In this document: positions 25,833 through 34,689 of the stretch, piece by piece
Position numbering within the stretch: position 1 is the stretch's first letter
Layout: each line of letters starts with the position of its first letter
From: JADJPO01 sp963825645
GTDB taxonomy: Bacteria; Actinomycetota; Actinomycetes; Actinomycetales; Kineosporiaceae
Direction: 5' to 3'
Assembly (NCBI GenBank): GCA_963825645.1
Contig: CAWGTT010000001.1
Coordinates: forward strand, 124,001-188,000
DNA: 64,000 bases
Made by a program: the position numbers and the translations under genes
The notes under the pieces: generated by a model
Told to the model about the DNA's origin: nothing
What the model saw: the letters and a program-made list of their open reading frames with translations, nothing else
Database searches by the model: none

Positions 25833-27046
25833 GCGACGGTGATCGAGTGAGCACCGGGTTGGCGATCGCCCCGACCCCGCCGGGACGCCTCGGCGAGGCC
25901 GCCGACCCGACGTCCCTGCTGACCTACCTGCGGGCGCTGCGGGACTGGGTGGCCCAGCGCAAGCGCGAGCTCGACGGGATCGACGCCGCAGCGTCCCGCT
26001 CCAGCGACCCCGAGGACTACGTCGGCGATATCACGTTGTCGATGACCCTGTGGCAGTCGGTCAGTGAGCGGACGGCGCGCCTGGACCAGCTCTGGGACGC
26101 CGGCCGGGCCGACGCGGTCACCCGCGAGCAGATGTCCCAGGTGATCTGGGGCCGACTGTCGACTCGTCGGGCGTCCCGGCGGAACCGCGGCACGGCGGCC
26201 CAGCTCAGTCTGAGTGTCGTCGAGGCATGTCGGCTCTCCGACGCCCTGGCGGCGCAGCTGCGCAACCGGCTCTCCTTCGACCCTCGGGCGAGCGACGCCG
26301 CTCTACGGGTATCCGCGCTGCGGGCCGCCGTGGAGCGGTTGCGCGAGCTGGTGAAGCAGGAGCCCTCGTGGGGGCCGCAGGTGGACCTGCTGGCCACTCG
26401 GGTGGCCGATATGGCGACCCGAGCGGCTCGCGGCGGCGACGTGGACGTCGCCCTGCACGACCTGGAGGTCGACGCGGCCCGCGCCGAGCGGGACCTCGTG
26501 GTCACCACGGCGACCAGGCTGCGCGACGCCCGCAGCCGGGAAGCGGCCCAGGCCGAGCTGGTCGCCGACCGGTCCCGAGCGGCGAGTGAGGTTGCCGCTC
26601 TCGGCCACCGGCGGACCAGGCTGCTCGCCCTGGTCGAGCGATGCATCGTCGAGATCACCCCGGCGCCGCGGTTCGCCGTCCCGGACGTGGCGGTCCTCGG
26701 TCCAGTTCCGCAGACCCGCGAGGAGCTCGACGACTTCACCCACCGGCTGGACACGGTCGTGCGCGCCATGGACGTCGTCGAGGACGCCTACTCCTCACCG
26801 CTCGCCGAGCGCGAGGAGCTCACCGGACTGCTCTCCGGCTACCGGGCGATGGCGGCGCGCCAGGGCACGGCCGAGGACCCGGCTGTCGCCGTGGCATCGC
26901 TGCCGAGCCGAGCAGAGCCCTGGCAGGCAGCCCGTGCGACATCGCCGTCGGCCCGGCTGGCGGTGACCACCTTCCGCGAACTGGTCAGCGCCGTGGCCGC
27001 ACGCACGGGGCAGCCGAACATCTCACCCACGGGAGCGAGCGCATGA
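25829..27046 (+). CDS. Helical protein of unknown function between GlnH and PknG
   Basis: 405 aa, soluble, charged and predicted almost entirely helical with heptad-like stretches (for example LLTYLRALRDWVAQRKRELD, then a long Arg/Ala-rich region ~190-280). No cysteines form a metal site and no catalytic motif is visible. I do not recognise the family. The ATG overlaps the glnH stop and its TGA overlaps the pknG ATG, so it is made in step with sensor and kinase and may be a scaffold between them (inference). Expansions of the mycobacterial glnX-glnH-pknG operon with such a gene are plausible, but I cannot confirm them here. Confidence 0.7.
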   Translation: MSDGDRVSTGLAIAPTPPGRLGEAADPTSLLTYLRALRDWVAQRKRELDGIDAAASRSSDPEDYVGDITLSMTLWQSVSERTARLDQLWDAGRADAVTREQMSQVIWGRLSTRRASRRNRGTAAQLSLSVVEACRLSDALAAQLRNRLSFDPRASDAALRVSALRAAVERLRELVKQEPSWGPQVDLLATRVADMATRAARGGDVDVALHDLEVDAARAERDLVVTTATRLRDARSREAAQAELVADRSRAASEVAALGHRRTRLLALVERCIVEITPAPRFAVPDVAVLGPVPQTREELDDFTHRLDTVVRAMDVVEDAYSSPLAEREELTGLLSGYRAMAARQGTAEDPAVAVASLPSRAEPWQAARATSPSARLAVTTFRELVSAVAARTGQPNISPTGASA

Positions 27047-29312
27047 GCACGTCACCGAGCTCCCCGGCGGCCGAGGGCGTCGCCTGCACCCAGCCGGGCT
27101 GCGGCGGGACCATCGTCGACGGGTACTGCGACGTCTGCGGGTCGCCGGTCGGCGCGAGCGTCGCGACCGGCCCGGCAGGGACCGGCGCCGGCGCGGACGC
27201 CGGGGGTGCGGGCGACAGCCCGTCCGCGGCCAGCAAGATCACCTCGTCGAACCGGCTGGCCAGCGCGCCGATCGGGTCGGCCCGGGCCGGCGGCACGCGG
27301 GCCACCCGAAACCTCGGCACCGGGTCGACCCGGCTGCGAGGCGCGCGGCTGGGGGCGGGCCTGACCTATGTACCGCCGGTGCCGGCGATCGACCCGGAGA
27401 AGGCGCTCCTGGTCGATCCGGAGGTGCCGGAGGACCGGCGGTACTGCCCGAGCTGCGGCAACCCGGTGGGCCGGTCCCGGGACGGGAAACCCGGACGGCT
27501 GGAGGGGTTCTGCCCGCAGTGCCGCAACCCGTTCTCGTTCACGCCCAAGCTCAGGGCGGGCGACCTGGTGGGCGGCCAGTACGAGGTCGCCGGGTGTCTG
27601 GCGCATGGCGGGCTGGGCTGGATCTACCTGGCGCGGGACGTCGTCCTGGCCAAGCGCTGGGTGGTGCTCAAGGGCCTGCTGAACTCCGGAGACGCCGACG
27701 CCTTCGCCGCGGCGATCGCCGAGCGGGAGTTCCTGGCCAAGGTCGAGCACCCGCTGATCGTCGAGATCTTCAACTTCGCCCAGCACGAGGGCGCCGGCTA
27801 CATCGTCATGGAGTACGTCGGCGGTACCTCACTGAAAGACCTTCTCAAGCAACGGATGCAGCGAACGGGCCGGTACGACCCGATTCCCTGTCGACCAGGC
27901 GCTGGCCTTCATCCTGGAGATCCTGCCGGCCTTCACCTACCTGCACGACGTCGGCCTGCTGTACTGCGACTTCAAGCCGGACAACATCATCCAGGTCGGC
28001 GACGCGGTCAAGCTGATCGACCTGGGCGGCGTGCGCCGGATCGACGACCTCGACTCCGCCATCTATGGCACGGTCGGCTACCAGGCGCCCGAGGTACCGA
28101 CCCTGGGTCCGTCGGTCGCCTCGGACATCTACACCATCGGACGCACCCTGGCCGTGCTGATGATGGAGTTCCGCGGCTACCAGTCGACGTATGCCACGTC
28201 GCTGCCGCCGGTCGCCGACGTCCCGCTGTTCCAGCGTCACGACTCGCTCTACCGGTTGCTGGCCAAGGCCTGCGCCAGCGATCCGGCCGACCGGTTCCAG
28301 AGCGCCGACGAGCTGCGGGTGCAGCTGCTCGGTGTGCTCCGCGAGATCGTCGCCGAGGCGCGCACGGACTCCTCGGGCAGCGCTGCACTCGGCACCGTCG
28401 GTGCTCTTCGAGGCTCCGGTGGTCGCCGGCGACACCCTGGACTGGCGCCAGCTGCCGGGCCTGCGCCCGGACGCCACCGACCCCCAGGACGCCTGGCTGT
28501 CCGGACTGTCGTTGAGCGATCCGACCGCGCGGATGGACGAGCTCGCGCGGCACGCACACCCCTCACCTGAGGTGCGGCTCGCGCTGATCAGGTCGGCGCT
28601 GGAGGCCGGTCGGCGCGATATGTCCGACGGCGTGGTCCAGCAGATGCTGCGCGAGGACCCGTGGGAGTGGCGGGCGTTGTGGCTCAGTGGGCTCAGCGCA
28701 CTGGACGCCGGCGACGTCGCCGCGGCGCGCAGCTCGTTCAACGCCGTCTACGGTCAGGTGCCGGGTGAGCTGGCACCGAAGCTGGCCCTGGCCCTGGCCT
28801 GCGAGCTGAGCGGAGAAGCCGACGTCGCCGAGGCGCTCTACCTGACCTGCGCCCGCACGGACGCGAACTACACCGCACCGGCCGCGTTCGGGTTGAACCG
28901 GCTGCGCCAGGCGCGCGGCGACGTCGACGGCGCGATCGCCGCACTCGATCTCGTGCCCTCGACCAGCCGGGCGTTCGTCGAGGCACGGCGGCAGCGGGCC
29001 GGGCTGCTCGCCTCGGCCGGCCGCGGCCTGCCGGGGTTGGCTGCCGCCCTCGACAGTGTCGCGGCGGTGACTATCGAGCCGATGGACCGGGCCCGGCTCG
29101 AGGTCGACGTGCTGGAGGCGGCGCTGGGTGAGGTGCTGAGCGGTGGTCCCCGGCCCGACGTCGCCGTCGGCGGCGTGCCGGCGCAGGAGAACCCGCTGCG
29201 CGACGCCGTGGAGGCGGCCTACCGGCGTCTCGCCACGATGGAGCCCGACCTGGGTCGCCGGGTCGCGCTGGTCGACCGTGCCAACTCGACCCGGAGGTGG
29301 ACGTGGCGCTGA
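27043..29312 (+). pseudogene. pknG: PknG-like serine/threonine kinase, interrupted by two single-base frame breaks
   Basis: Reads as a full PknG (~755 aa) only if two frame breaks are bridged. N-terminal zinc ribbon (CGGTIVDGYCDVCGSPVG), a rubredoxin-like CPSCGNPVG...GFCPQCRNPF, then the kinase: GGQYEVAGCLAHGGLGWIYLA, catalytic LLYCDFKPDN, and LIDLGGVRRI in place of DFG. The C-terminal TPR-like part ends ALVDRANSTRRWTWR. An extra T at 27889 shifts frame 1 to 2; an extra C near 28388 shifts 2 to 3. Protein homology continues cleanly across both, so a sequencing or assembly indel is as likely as real loss. In mycobacteria PknG phosphorylates GarA to control TCA flux. The stop overlaps the next gene's GTG. 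Confidence 0.85.
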
Positions 29313-30646
29313 CCTGTCCGCAGTGCGGTGCTCGGGCGGCGCCGGACGAGCTCTTCTGCGAGACGTGCGGCGCCGCTCTGACCGACGAGAGCGGCGCGGC
29401 GCCGACCCCCAGCGGCCGCGCCGTCCGGGCGCCGGAGACGGCAGGCGACGCACGAGGGCACCCTCCTGGACGACGCCAGCCAGGATGCCACCGACATGTC
29501 CCGGTACTCCCCGATCCGCACGGCCGACGCCGATCTGACGGCGGTGCCAGCGCTGTGCGCCAACTGCTCGGGCACGGTGGCGCAGGACGGGTACTGCGAG
29601 CAGTGCGGTGCGGCCGCCCCCCGCCGGCGTGACCACTGGGTGGAGCAGCCGGCGACGTGGCTGGCCGCGGTCTGCGACCGGGGCGTGCGGCACACGCGCA
29701 ACGAGGACGCGATGGCGGTGGCCGCTGCCGCCGATCCCGGCAGCCTGGGCGCCCTGGTGGTCTGCGACGGGGTCTCGATGGCCCCCGGTTCGGACGTCGC
29801 GTCGCTGGCCGCCGCCCGAGCCGCCCGGGACGCACTGGTCACCGGGTTGCGGTTGCGCCAGTCAGTTCGCCCCGGCCGCCGGACGACCCGCGGCCCGGGC
29901 CCGACCGAGCCCGGACGGACCGGAACCGGTCAGCAGACCGCCCGGGCCGGCGAGCTGGCTGCCAGGATCATCGCCGCCGGTGCCGCCGCCCAGGAGCAGG
30001 CCGCGGCGGCCGGAGCCGACGCGGTGGACAGCTCCAGCCCGCCGTCGTGCACGTTCGTCGCCGCGCTGCTGGAGCGCGGCGCCGCAGACGGTCCGGGCGT
30101 GCTCGTGGCCGGCTGGGTCGGAGACAGCCGGGCCTACTGGCTGCCGGACGGCGGGCTGGCGGCCCAGGTCAGCCGGGACGACTCCTGGGCGGCCGAGGCG
30201 ATGGACCAGGGGGTGCCGCGCGCCGAGGCCGAGCGGATGCCGCAGTCCCATGCGATCACCGGTGGCTCGGCGCCGACGCCCCCGACCCGGTGCCGCACAC
30301 CGGGGTGGTGGCCCTGGACCAGCCGGGGTGGGTGATGCTCTGCTCGGACGGGCTGTGGAACTACTGCTCCGACCCGACCGAGCTGTCGGCACTCGTCGAG
30401 AGCACCGTCGCCGACCGGCCTGGCGAGCCGGCCGGGGCGCCCGACAGGGCCGTCGACCCGGCCGCGCTGGCCGAGGCGCTGGTGGCCTGGGCCGTGGAAC
30501 AGGGCGGCCACGACAACATCACCGTCGCCCTGGCCCGGTTCGACCCGGTCGCGGCGGTGGTCGGTGACCCCGACGACGAGTCGGGCGACCGCGTGGACGG
30601 CGTCGACGCCACGCCGCGGGAGGAGCCGGAACAGGCGGGTGTCTAG
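29303..30646 (+). pseudogene. PP2C-type protein phosphatase with N-terminal zinc ribbons, apparently frameshifted
   Basis: Metal-dependent Ser/Thr phosphatase likely opposing PknG. Two zinc ribbons come first (CPQCGARAAPDELFCETCG and CANCSGTVAQDGYCEQCG), then the PP2C domain: RHTRNEDAMAV, VVCDGVSMAPGSD, GWVGDSRAYWL, LCSDGLWNYC and GGHDNITVALARF, which carry the metal-binding Asp residues. The start GTG at 29303 has GGAGG at 29293-29297. Continuity needs an extra base near 29453 to be skipped (linker, moderate confidence) and a missing C after 30260 (clear, since ITRWLGADAPDPVPHTG resumes in another frame). Without the first correction, translation could start at the ATG at 29496 and lose one ribbon. 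The gap to the VWA gene is 105 bp. Confidence 0.8.
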
Positions 30647-30751
30647 TTCGTCGAGCACAGTTGTCGATAGGTTCCCAGAGGGCTCGAGACGGTGCCGCTG
30701 GACGGTGCGCCGCGGGCGCCGATGCATGTACCGAGGAGTGAGGTAGTCGTC

Positions 30752-32032
30752 GTGGCAGAGTTCACCGCAGAGGTCTTCCAGAACGAGTTCCTGCCCGACG
30801 GCGGCACCGACGTGCACGCGGTGGTGACCATCACCTGCCGTGGCGCAGGTGAGGCCGGCCGCAGTCAGGACGGTGACGCCGGAGAGATCGTCATCATCGA
30901 CGCCTCGGGGTCGATGCAGGGCGACAAGATCGTGGCCGCGCAGGCCGCGGCGGCCGCGGCGATCGAGCACATCATCGACGGCACCTGGTTCGCCGTGATC
31001 GCCGGCACCGACGGCGCCACCCGCATCTTCCCCTACCCGAACGCCCCGACAGCCATGGTCCAGATGGAGCCCGCCGCCCGCGAGGAGGCCAAGCGGGCCG
31101 TGACCCGGCTTCTCGCCGGCGGCGGCACCGCGATGGGCGCCTGGCTGCGCCTGGCGAAGCGGATCTTCGAGGCCACCCCGCAGGCCACCCAACGGCACGC
31201 GATCCTGCTCACCGACGGGCGCAACCAGAGCGAGCCGCCCGAGGTGCTGGCCTCCTCCGTCTCCTCGGTCCAGGAGTACCTGCAGTGCGACTGCCGCGGT
31301 GTGGGCGTCGACTGGGACGTCGCCGAGCTGCGCGGGGTGGCCACGGCGCTGCTCGGCTCGGTGGATATCATCCCCGACGTCCGGTTGATGTCCGGGGCGT
31401 TCGCGGAGCTGATGCAGCGGGCGATGGGCCGTGGCGTGGCCGATGCCCAGCTGCGGGTGTGGGCTCCCCAGGGCGCCCAGGTGCTCTTCGTGCGCCAGGT
31501 CGCGCCGAACGTCGAGGACCTGACCGGACGGCGGGTCGACGTCAACGCGCTGACCGCCGGCTTTCCGACCGGCGCCTGGGGCGATGAGTCCCGCGACTAC
31601 CACGTTGCCGTGCGGCTACCCGCCAAACCCGTCGGCTCGGAACAGCTGGCCGCTCGCGTGCAGCTCGTGGTCCGGGGCCAGGTGGTGGCGAACAGCCTGG
31701 TCAAGGCGCTCTGGTCGGATGACGACGTGCTGACTACCCGGATCAACCCCGAGGTGGCGCACTACACCGGTCAGGCCGAGCTCGCCGAGGCGATCCAGGC
31801 CGGTTTGGCGGCCCGGGCCTCCGGCGACGAGGCGACCGCCAAGCTCAAGCTGGGCCGCGCCGTCCAGCTCGCCCAGTCCACCGGCAATGACGAGGCGACC
31901 TCGCGGCTGAAGAAGGTGGTCGACGTCGAGGACGCCGCCACCGGAAAGGTGGCCCTGCGCCGTGACGTCGATCGGATCGACGAGATGGCCTTGGACACCA
32001 GCTCCACCAAGACCACCCGAGTGAAGAAGTAG
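30752..32032 (+). CDS. VWA domain protein
   Basis: 426 aa, soluble. The von Willebrand A domain spans about residues 45-225 with the MIDAS motif DASGS (Asp50, Ser52, Ser54), the Thr in GGGTAMGAWL, and the Asp in ILLTDGRNQ, so a divalent metal should bind. A beta-rich region (~235-330) and a C-terminal helical tail (TGQAELAEAIQAGLAARASGDEATAKLKLGRAVQLAQ) follow. Such proteins recruit ligands through the metal site and often pair with AAA ATPases, as here. The GTG at 30752 has GAGG eight bases upstream; an earlier in-frame start at 30692 lacks a ribosome site. The FHA gene follows 6 bp later. Confidence 0.88.
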   Translation: MAEFTAEVFQNEFLPDGGTDVHAVVTITCRGAGEAGRSQDGDAGEIVIIDASGSMQGDKIVAAQAAAAAAIEHIIDGTWFAVIAGTDGATRIFPYPNAPTAMVQMEPAAREEAKRAVTRLLAGGGTAMGAWLRLAKRIFEATPQATQRHAILLTDGRNQSEPPEVLASSVSSVQEYLQCDCRGVGVDWDVAELRGVATALLGSVDIIPDVRLMSGAFAELMQRAMGRGVADAQLRVWAPQGAQVLFVRQVAPNVEDLTGRRVDVNALTAGFPTGAWGDESRDYHVAVRLPAKPVGSEQLAARVQLVVRGQVVANSLVKALWSDDDVLTTRINPEVAHYTGQAELAEAIQAGLAARASGDEATAKLKLGRAVQLAQSTGNDEATSRLKKVVDVEDAATGKVALRRDVDRIDEMALDTSSTKTTRVKK

Positions 32033-32038
32033 GTACCG

Positions 32039-32869
32039 ATGACCACCTTCACCTGCCCGGAGGGCCATGACTCGTCCGCCGGCGACTACTGCGATGTGTG
32101 CGGGTCGCCGATCGGTGGATCCTCGGTGCCGGCCTCTGCGGGCTCGGATGCTCCGGCCGTCCCGACCGGGCCGCCGGCCGACGTTGCCGCATCGTCGCTC
32201 GACCTCGATGCACCGGCACCGGACGTACCCGCCCCCGCCACCTCGGCGCCGGCCGGACAGGTCTGTCCGAGCTGCTCGGTGACCGGGCTGCCGGGGGCGC
32301 TGTTCTGCGAGAGCTGCGGGTACGACTTCACCACAGGGCAGATGCCTCGTCCGCTGGCCCCGCCGGACCCCGGCGCCGGGTCGAGCTCGCCCGGCGCCGT
32401 CCTGCAGCCACCGCCCAGCGACCCGGCACTGTCGGGTCCCGCGACCTCCGACGCAGCATCGAGCACTGTCGAGTGGGTGGTGGAGATCTGGGTCGACCCG
32501 GACTGGCACGCGGCCCAGGACGTCGACGAAGCCTGTCCGTCGCCCGGCCTGCCGATGGTGGTGCCGCTGCGCGAGCGCAGCGTGCTGATCGGCCGGACCT
32601 CTGCCAGCCGGAACATCCACCCCGAGGTCGAGGTGGTCGGTGACACCGGCGTCTCCCGCCGCCACGCCCAGCTCACCCACGACGGGCGACGGTGGTGGGT
32701 CGAGGACCTGCAGTCGGCCAACGGCACCTACATCGGGGTGTCCGGATCGCCGTTGCCGGTGCAGCCGATCAACCCCGGCCAGCGCGCCGAGCTGCCCGAG
32801 GACGGCAGGATCTACCTCGGCGCCTGGACTCGGCTTGTCATCCGCAAGGCACTGCCGTCCGAAGTGTGA
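32039..32869 (+). CDS. FHA domain protein with N-terminal zinc ribbons
   Basis: 276 aa. N-terminal metal-binding pieces CPEGHDSSAGDYCDVCGSP and CPSCSVTGLPGALFCESCG are separated by a Pro/Ala linker. The C-terminal FHA domain (~175-270) shows SVLIGRTSASRNIHPEV, the core GVSRRHAQLTHD and LQSANGTYIG, the residues that read phosphothreonine. In mycobacteria the PknG substrate GarA is also an FHA protein; this one lacks GarA's short threonine-bearing N-terminus and is longer, so it is a likely reader or substrate within the cluster rather than a GarA orthologue (inference). Its last 58 bases overlap the convergent araC-type gene. Confidence 0.88.
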   Translation: MTTFTCPEGHDSSAGDYCDVCGSPIGGSSVPASAGSDAPAVPTGPPADVAASSLDLDAPAPDVPAPATSAPAGQVCPSCSVTGLPGALFCESCGYDFTTGQMPRPLAPPDPGAGSSSPGAVLQPPPSDPALSGPATSDAASSTVEWVVEIWVDPDWHAAQDVDEACPSPGLPMVVPLRERSVLIGRTSASRNIHPEVEVVGDTGVSRRHAQLTHDGRRWWVEDLQSANGTYIGVSGSPLPVQPINPGQRAELPEDGRIYLGAWTRLVIRKALPSEV

Positions 32870-33738
32870 GGCACGGGTGACTCGAGTCGGGCTTGGCGTC
32901 CGACGTAGGCGCCGGGGGTGATGCCCAGGTGGCGTCTCATGTCGCGGACGAGGTGCGCCTGGTCGCTGTAGCCCAGTTCGACGGCTAGCTCGGCCCATCC
33001 CGGCCACTCGTCGTCGCCGGCCGTCCGGGCCCGCTCGGCCACCTCGATGATCCTCCAGCGTCGGATCACCCAGGCCGGGCTCACCCCCACGTGTTCTGCG
33101 AACAGCCGCTGCAGGGTGCGCACGCTCACCCCGGCGACGTCGGCCAGCTGCTCGGTGCGGTGAATGGACCGGTCGGTCTCGGCTAGCCGGGCGATCCCTG
33201 CGACGATGCGCGCCTGGTCGAGGTCCCGCGCCGTGCGCTGCCGGAGGACGCCGGCGAGTGCCCCGCGAAGCAGGTCCACGCGCTCGGTCTGGGTGGGTGC
33301 GCTGATCACGGCGGACACCACTGCGTCGCCGTCAAGCCCCGGGACGGCGTGCAGGCCCAGCTCGCGCCCGGTGGCGGCGCGGGCCGGGGCGCCCAGAAGG
33401 ACCCCAAGGCCACCGGTGGTGGTCTTGGCCGCGATCGTCCAACCGTCCCCGAGCAGGTGGCGTTCGCTGATCCCGGTCAGGACGCCGTAGACCCGGCCGG
33501 CGGCGGGGTCCAGCACACCGGTGTCGTCCAGCGTGCCGATACTGAGATGGCCGCCGGGATGATTGAGCACCTGCTGACGGTGGTCCGCGCCGTCGGGCAG
33601 CTGCCAGGAGACCGACCAGAACCAGTCGACGATCCCGTCGAGCCCCTCTCCGGCGGGGTACCGGGCGAAGTCGACATGGCGCATCATCGTGTGCGGATCG
33701 ATGATCCCCCGGGTGTCCCGTGGCACGGCGCCAGCCAT
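32812..33738 (-). CDS. AraC family transcriptional regulator
   Basis: About 308 aa. The N-terminal sensory part (RHVDFARYPAGEGLDGIVDWFWSV, NHPGGHLSIGTL) is the type often seen before an AraC DNA-binding tail. The C-terminal double helix-turn-helix reads AGVSVRTLQRLFAEHVGVSP and LAVELGYSDQAHLVRDMRRHLGITPG. GTG 33744 and ATG 33738 are both in frame; a TAGCCT -10 box at 33747-33752 would start the RNA about at the ATG, so I choose 33738 (leaderless). The 3' end runs 58 bases into the FHA gene on the other strand. Divergent from the TIGR03086 gene, which could be its target. Confidence 0.88.
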   Translation of the reverse strand: MAGAVPRDTRGIIDPHTMMRHVDFARYPAGEGLDGIVDWFWSVSWQLPDGADHRQQVLNHPGGHLSIGTLDDTGVLDPAAGRVYGVLTGISERHLLGDGWTIAAKTTTGGLGVLLGAPARAATGRELGLHAVPGLDGDAVVSAVISAPTQTERVDLLRGALAGVLRQRTARDLDQARIVAGIARLAETDRSIHRTEQLADVAGVSVRTLQRLFAEHVGVSPAWVIRRWRIIEVAERARTAGDDEWPGWAELAVELGYSDQAHLVRDMRRHLGITPGAYVGRQARLESPVPHTSDGSALRMTSRVQAPR

Positions 33739-33746
33739 GAACACCC

Positions 33747-33752
33747 AGGCTA
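33747..33752 (-). promoter_or_regulatory. Putative -10 box (TAGCCT) for the AraC gene
   Basis: On the minus strand, TAGCCT ends 8 bases before the ATG at 33738, matching the leaderless spacing seen elsewhere. No good -35 box. It argues for ATG 33738 over GTG 33744, which would lie upstream of the expected start point. Confidence 0.45.
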
Positions 33753-33915
33753 GTCGACATCACCTCGCACGAACTCACGGTGCGGATAGCGTGACGTCAG
33801 CCGCTCGGCAACCGTTCGCCGTCAACCACGGCGCACGATGATGGTCGTCACACTCGCCGTCACGTAGCCGTCGTCGCTGTCGCGAATCTTCAAGAGCTCT
33901 CCTCGCGGCGTCCCC

Positions 33916-33921
33916 TAGCCT
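33916..33921 (+). promoter_or_regulatory. Putative -10 box (TAGCCT) for the TIGR03086 gene
   Basis: TAGCCT ends 6 bases before the ATG at 33928, and there is no ribosome site, so the transcript is probably leaderless. The divergent AraC gene has the same element 160 bp away. Confidence 0.5.
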
Positions 33922-33927
33922 CATCGA

Positions 33928-34593
33928 ATGAGTGAGCAGACCGCTGAGATCCCGTACTTCCCGGCCACCGCCCCCGCCACGTTCGCCGACCCCGGGGCGA
34001 CCGTCGCGCTGTTCCGGCCGGTGCTCGAGGCGCTGGCCGGGGTGGTCGATGTCCCCGCTGCGTCGCTGGGGGCACCCACCCCGTGCGCGTCATACACCGT
34101 CGCGGACCTGCGTGATCACGTCCTCGGCTGGTTGCAGCACTTCGCTACCGCCGTCACCGACCCCGACCGGGTTGCCCCACGTGATGATCCCGACGCCTAC
34201 CGCGCCGCCGACGACCCACGGCCCCTCCCCGACGTCGTCCTCGGTGCTGGCGAGGCGATCGAGCGAGCCACCCTGGCGGGGGTGGCCGGGCGCCGGGTCG
34301 TGATGTCCCAGTCGGCGATGGACGGCGATGCGGTGCTGGCCATGGCGCTGGGCGAGTACCTTGTGCACGGCTGGGACCTGGCCCGCGCCACCGGCCGGGA
34401 CTGGCCGGTGCCGGAGCAGGCGTGTCGCGCGGCCCTCGAGTTCTTCGGCGGCATGATCACCCCCGAGTACCGGTCGGCGGACGGCGGTGGCGGCTTCTTC
34501 GGCCCCGAGGTCGAGGTGCGCCACGACGCCCCCGCCCTGGACCGGCTGCTCGGCTTCGCCGGGCGTGACCCGCAGTGGTCACCGTCCCCGTGA
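33928..34593 (+). CDS. TIGR03086 family protein (DinB/mycothiol-isomerase-like fold)
   Basis: 221 aa, related to the N-terminal metal-binding domain of mycothiol-dependent maleylpyruvate isomerase and the DinB/YfiT four-helix fold. Seen: ATVALFRPVLEALAGVV at the start, PCASYTVADLRDHVLGWLQHF with a candidate metal-ligand His, LAMALGEYLVHGWDLARATG with a second His, and the C-terminal VRHDAPALDRLLGFAGRDP. Many family members may use mycothiol, the actinobacterial thiol. The specific reaction is unknown. It appears leaderless and is divergent from the AraC regulator. Confidence 0.85.
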   Translation: MSEQTAEIPYFPATAPATFADPGATVALFRPVLEALAGVVDVPAASLGAPTPCASYTVADLRDHVLGWLQHFATAVTDPDRVAPRDDPDAYRAADDPRPLPDVVLGAGEAIERATLAGVAGRRVVMSQSAMDGDAVLAMALGEYLVHGWDLARATGRDWPVPEQACRAALEFFGGMITPEYRSADGGGGFFGPEVEVRHDAPALDRLLGFAGRDPQWSPSP

Positions 34594-34689
34594 TGTGATC
34601 ACCTCCCCGCCGGTCATCTCCACCTCTGACCGACAGCACACCCTTGTGCCGGATCCGATCGAGGTGTCAAGGTCCCCGCGGGGGCGCGG

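Noticed and set aside
27889..30260. Programmed ribosomal frameshifting as an explanation for the breaks in pknG and the PP2C
   Set aside because: No slippery heptamer is seen at the breaks, four separate events would be needed, and both +1 and -1 changes occur.
34672..34686. CCCCGCGGGG palindrome as a terminator between the TIGR03086 and aquaporin genes
   Set aside because: The stem has no loop and no U-run; such short GC palindromes are expected by chance at this base composition.
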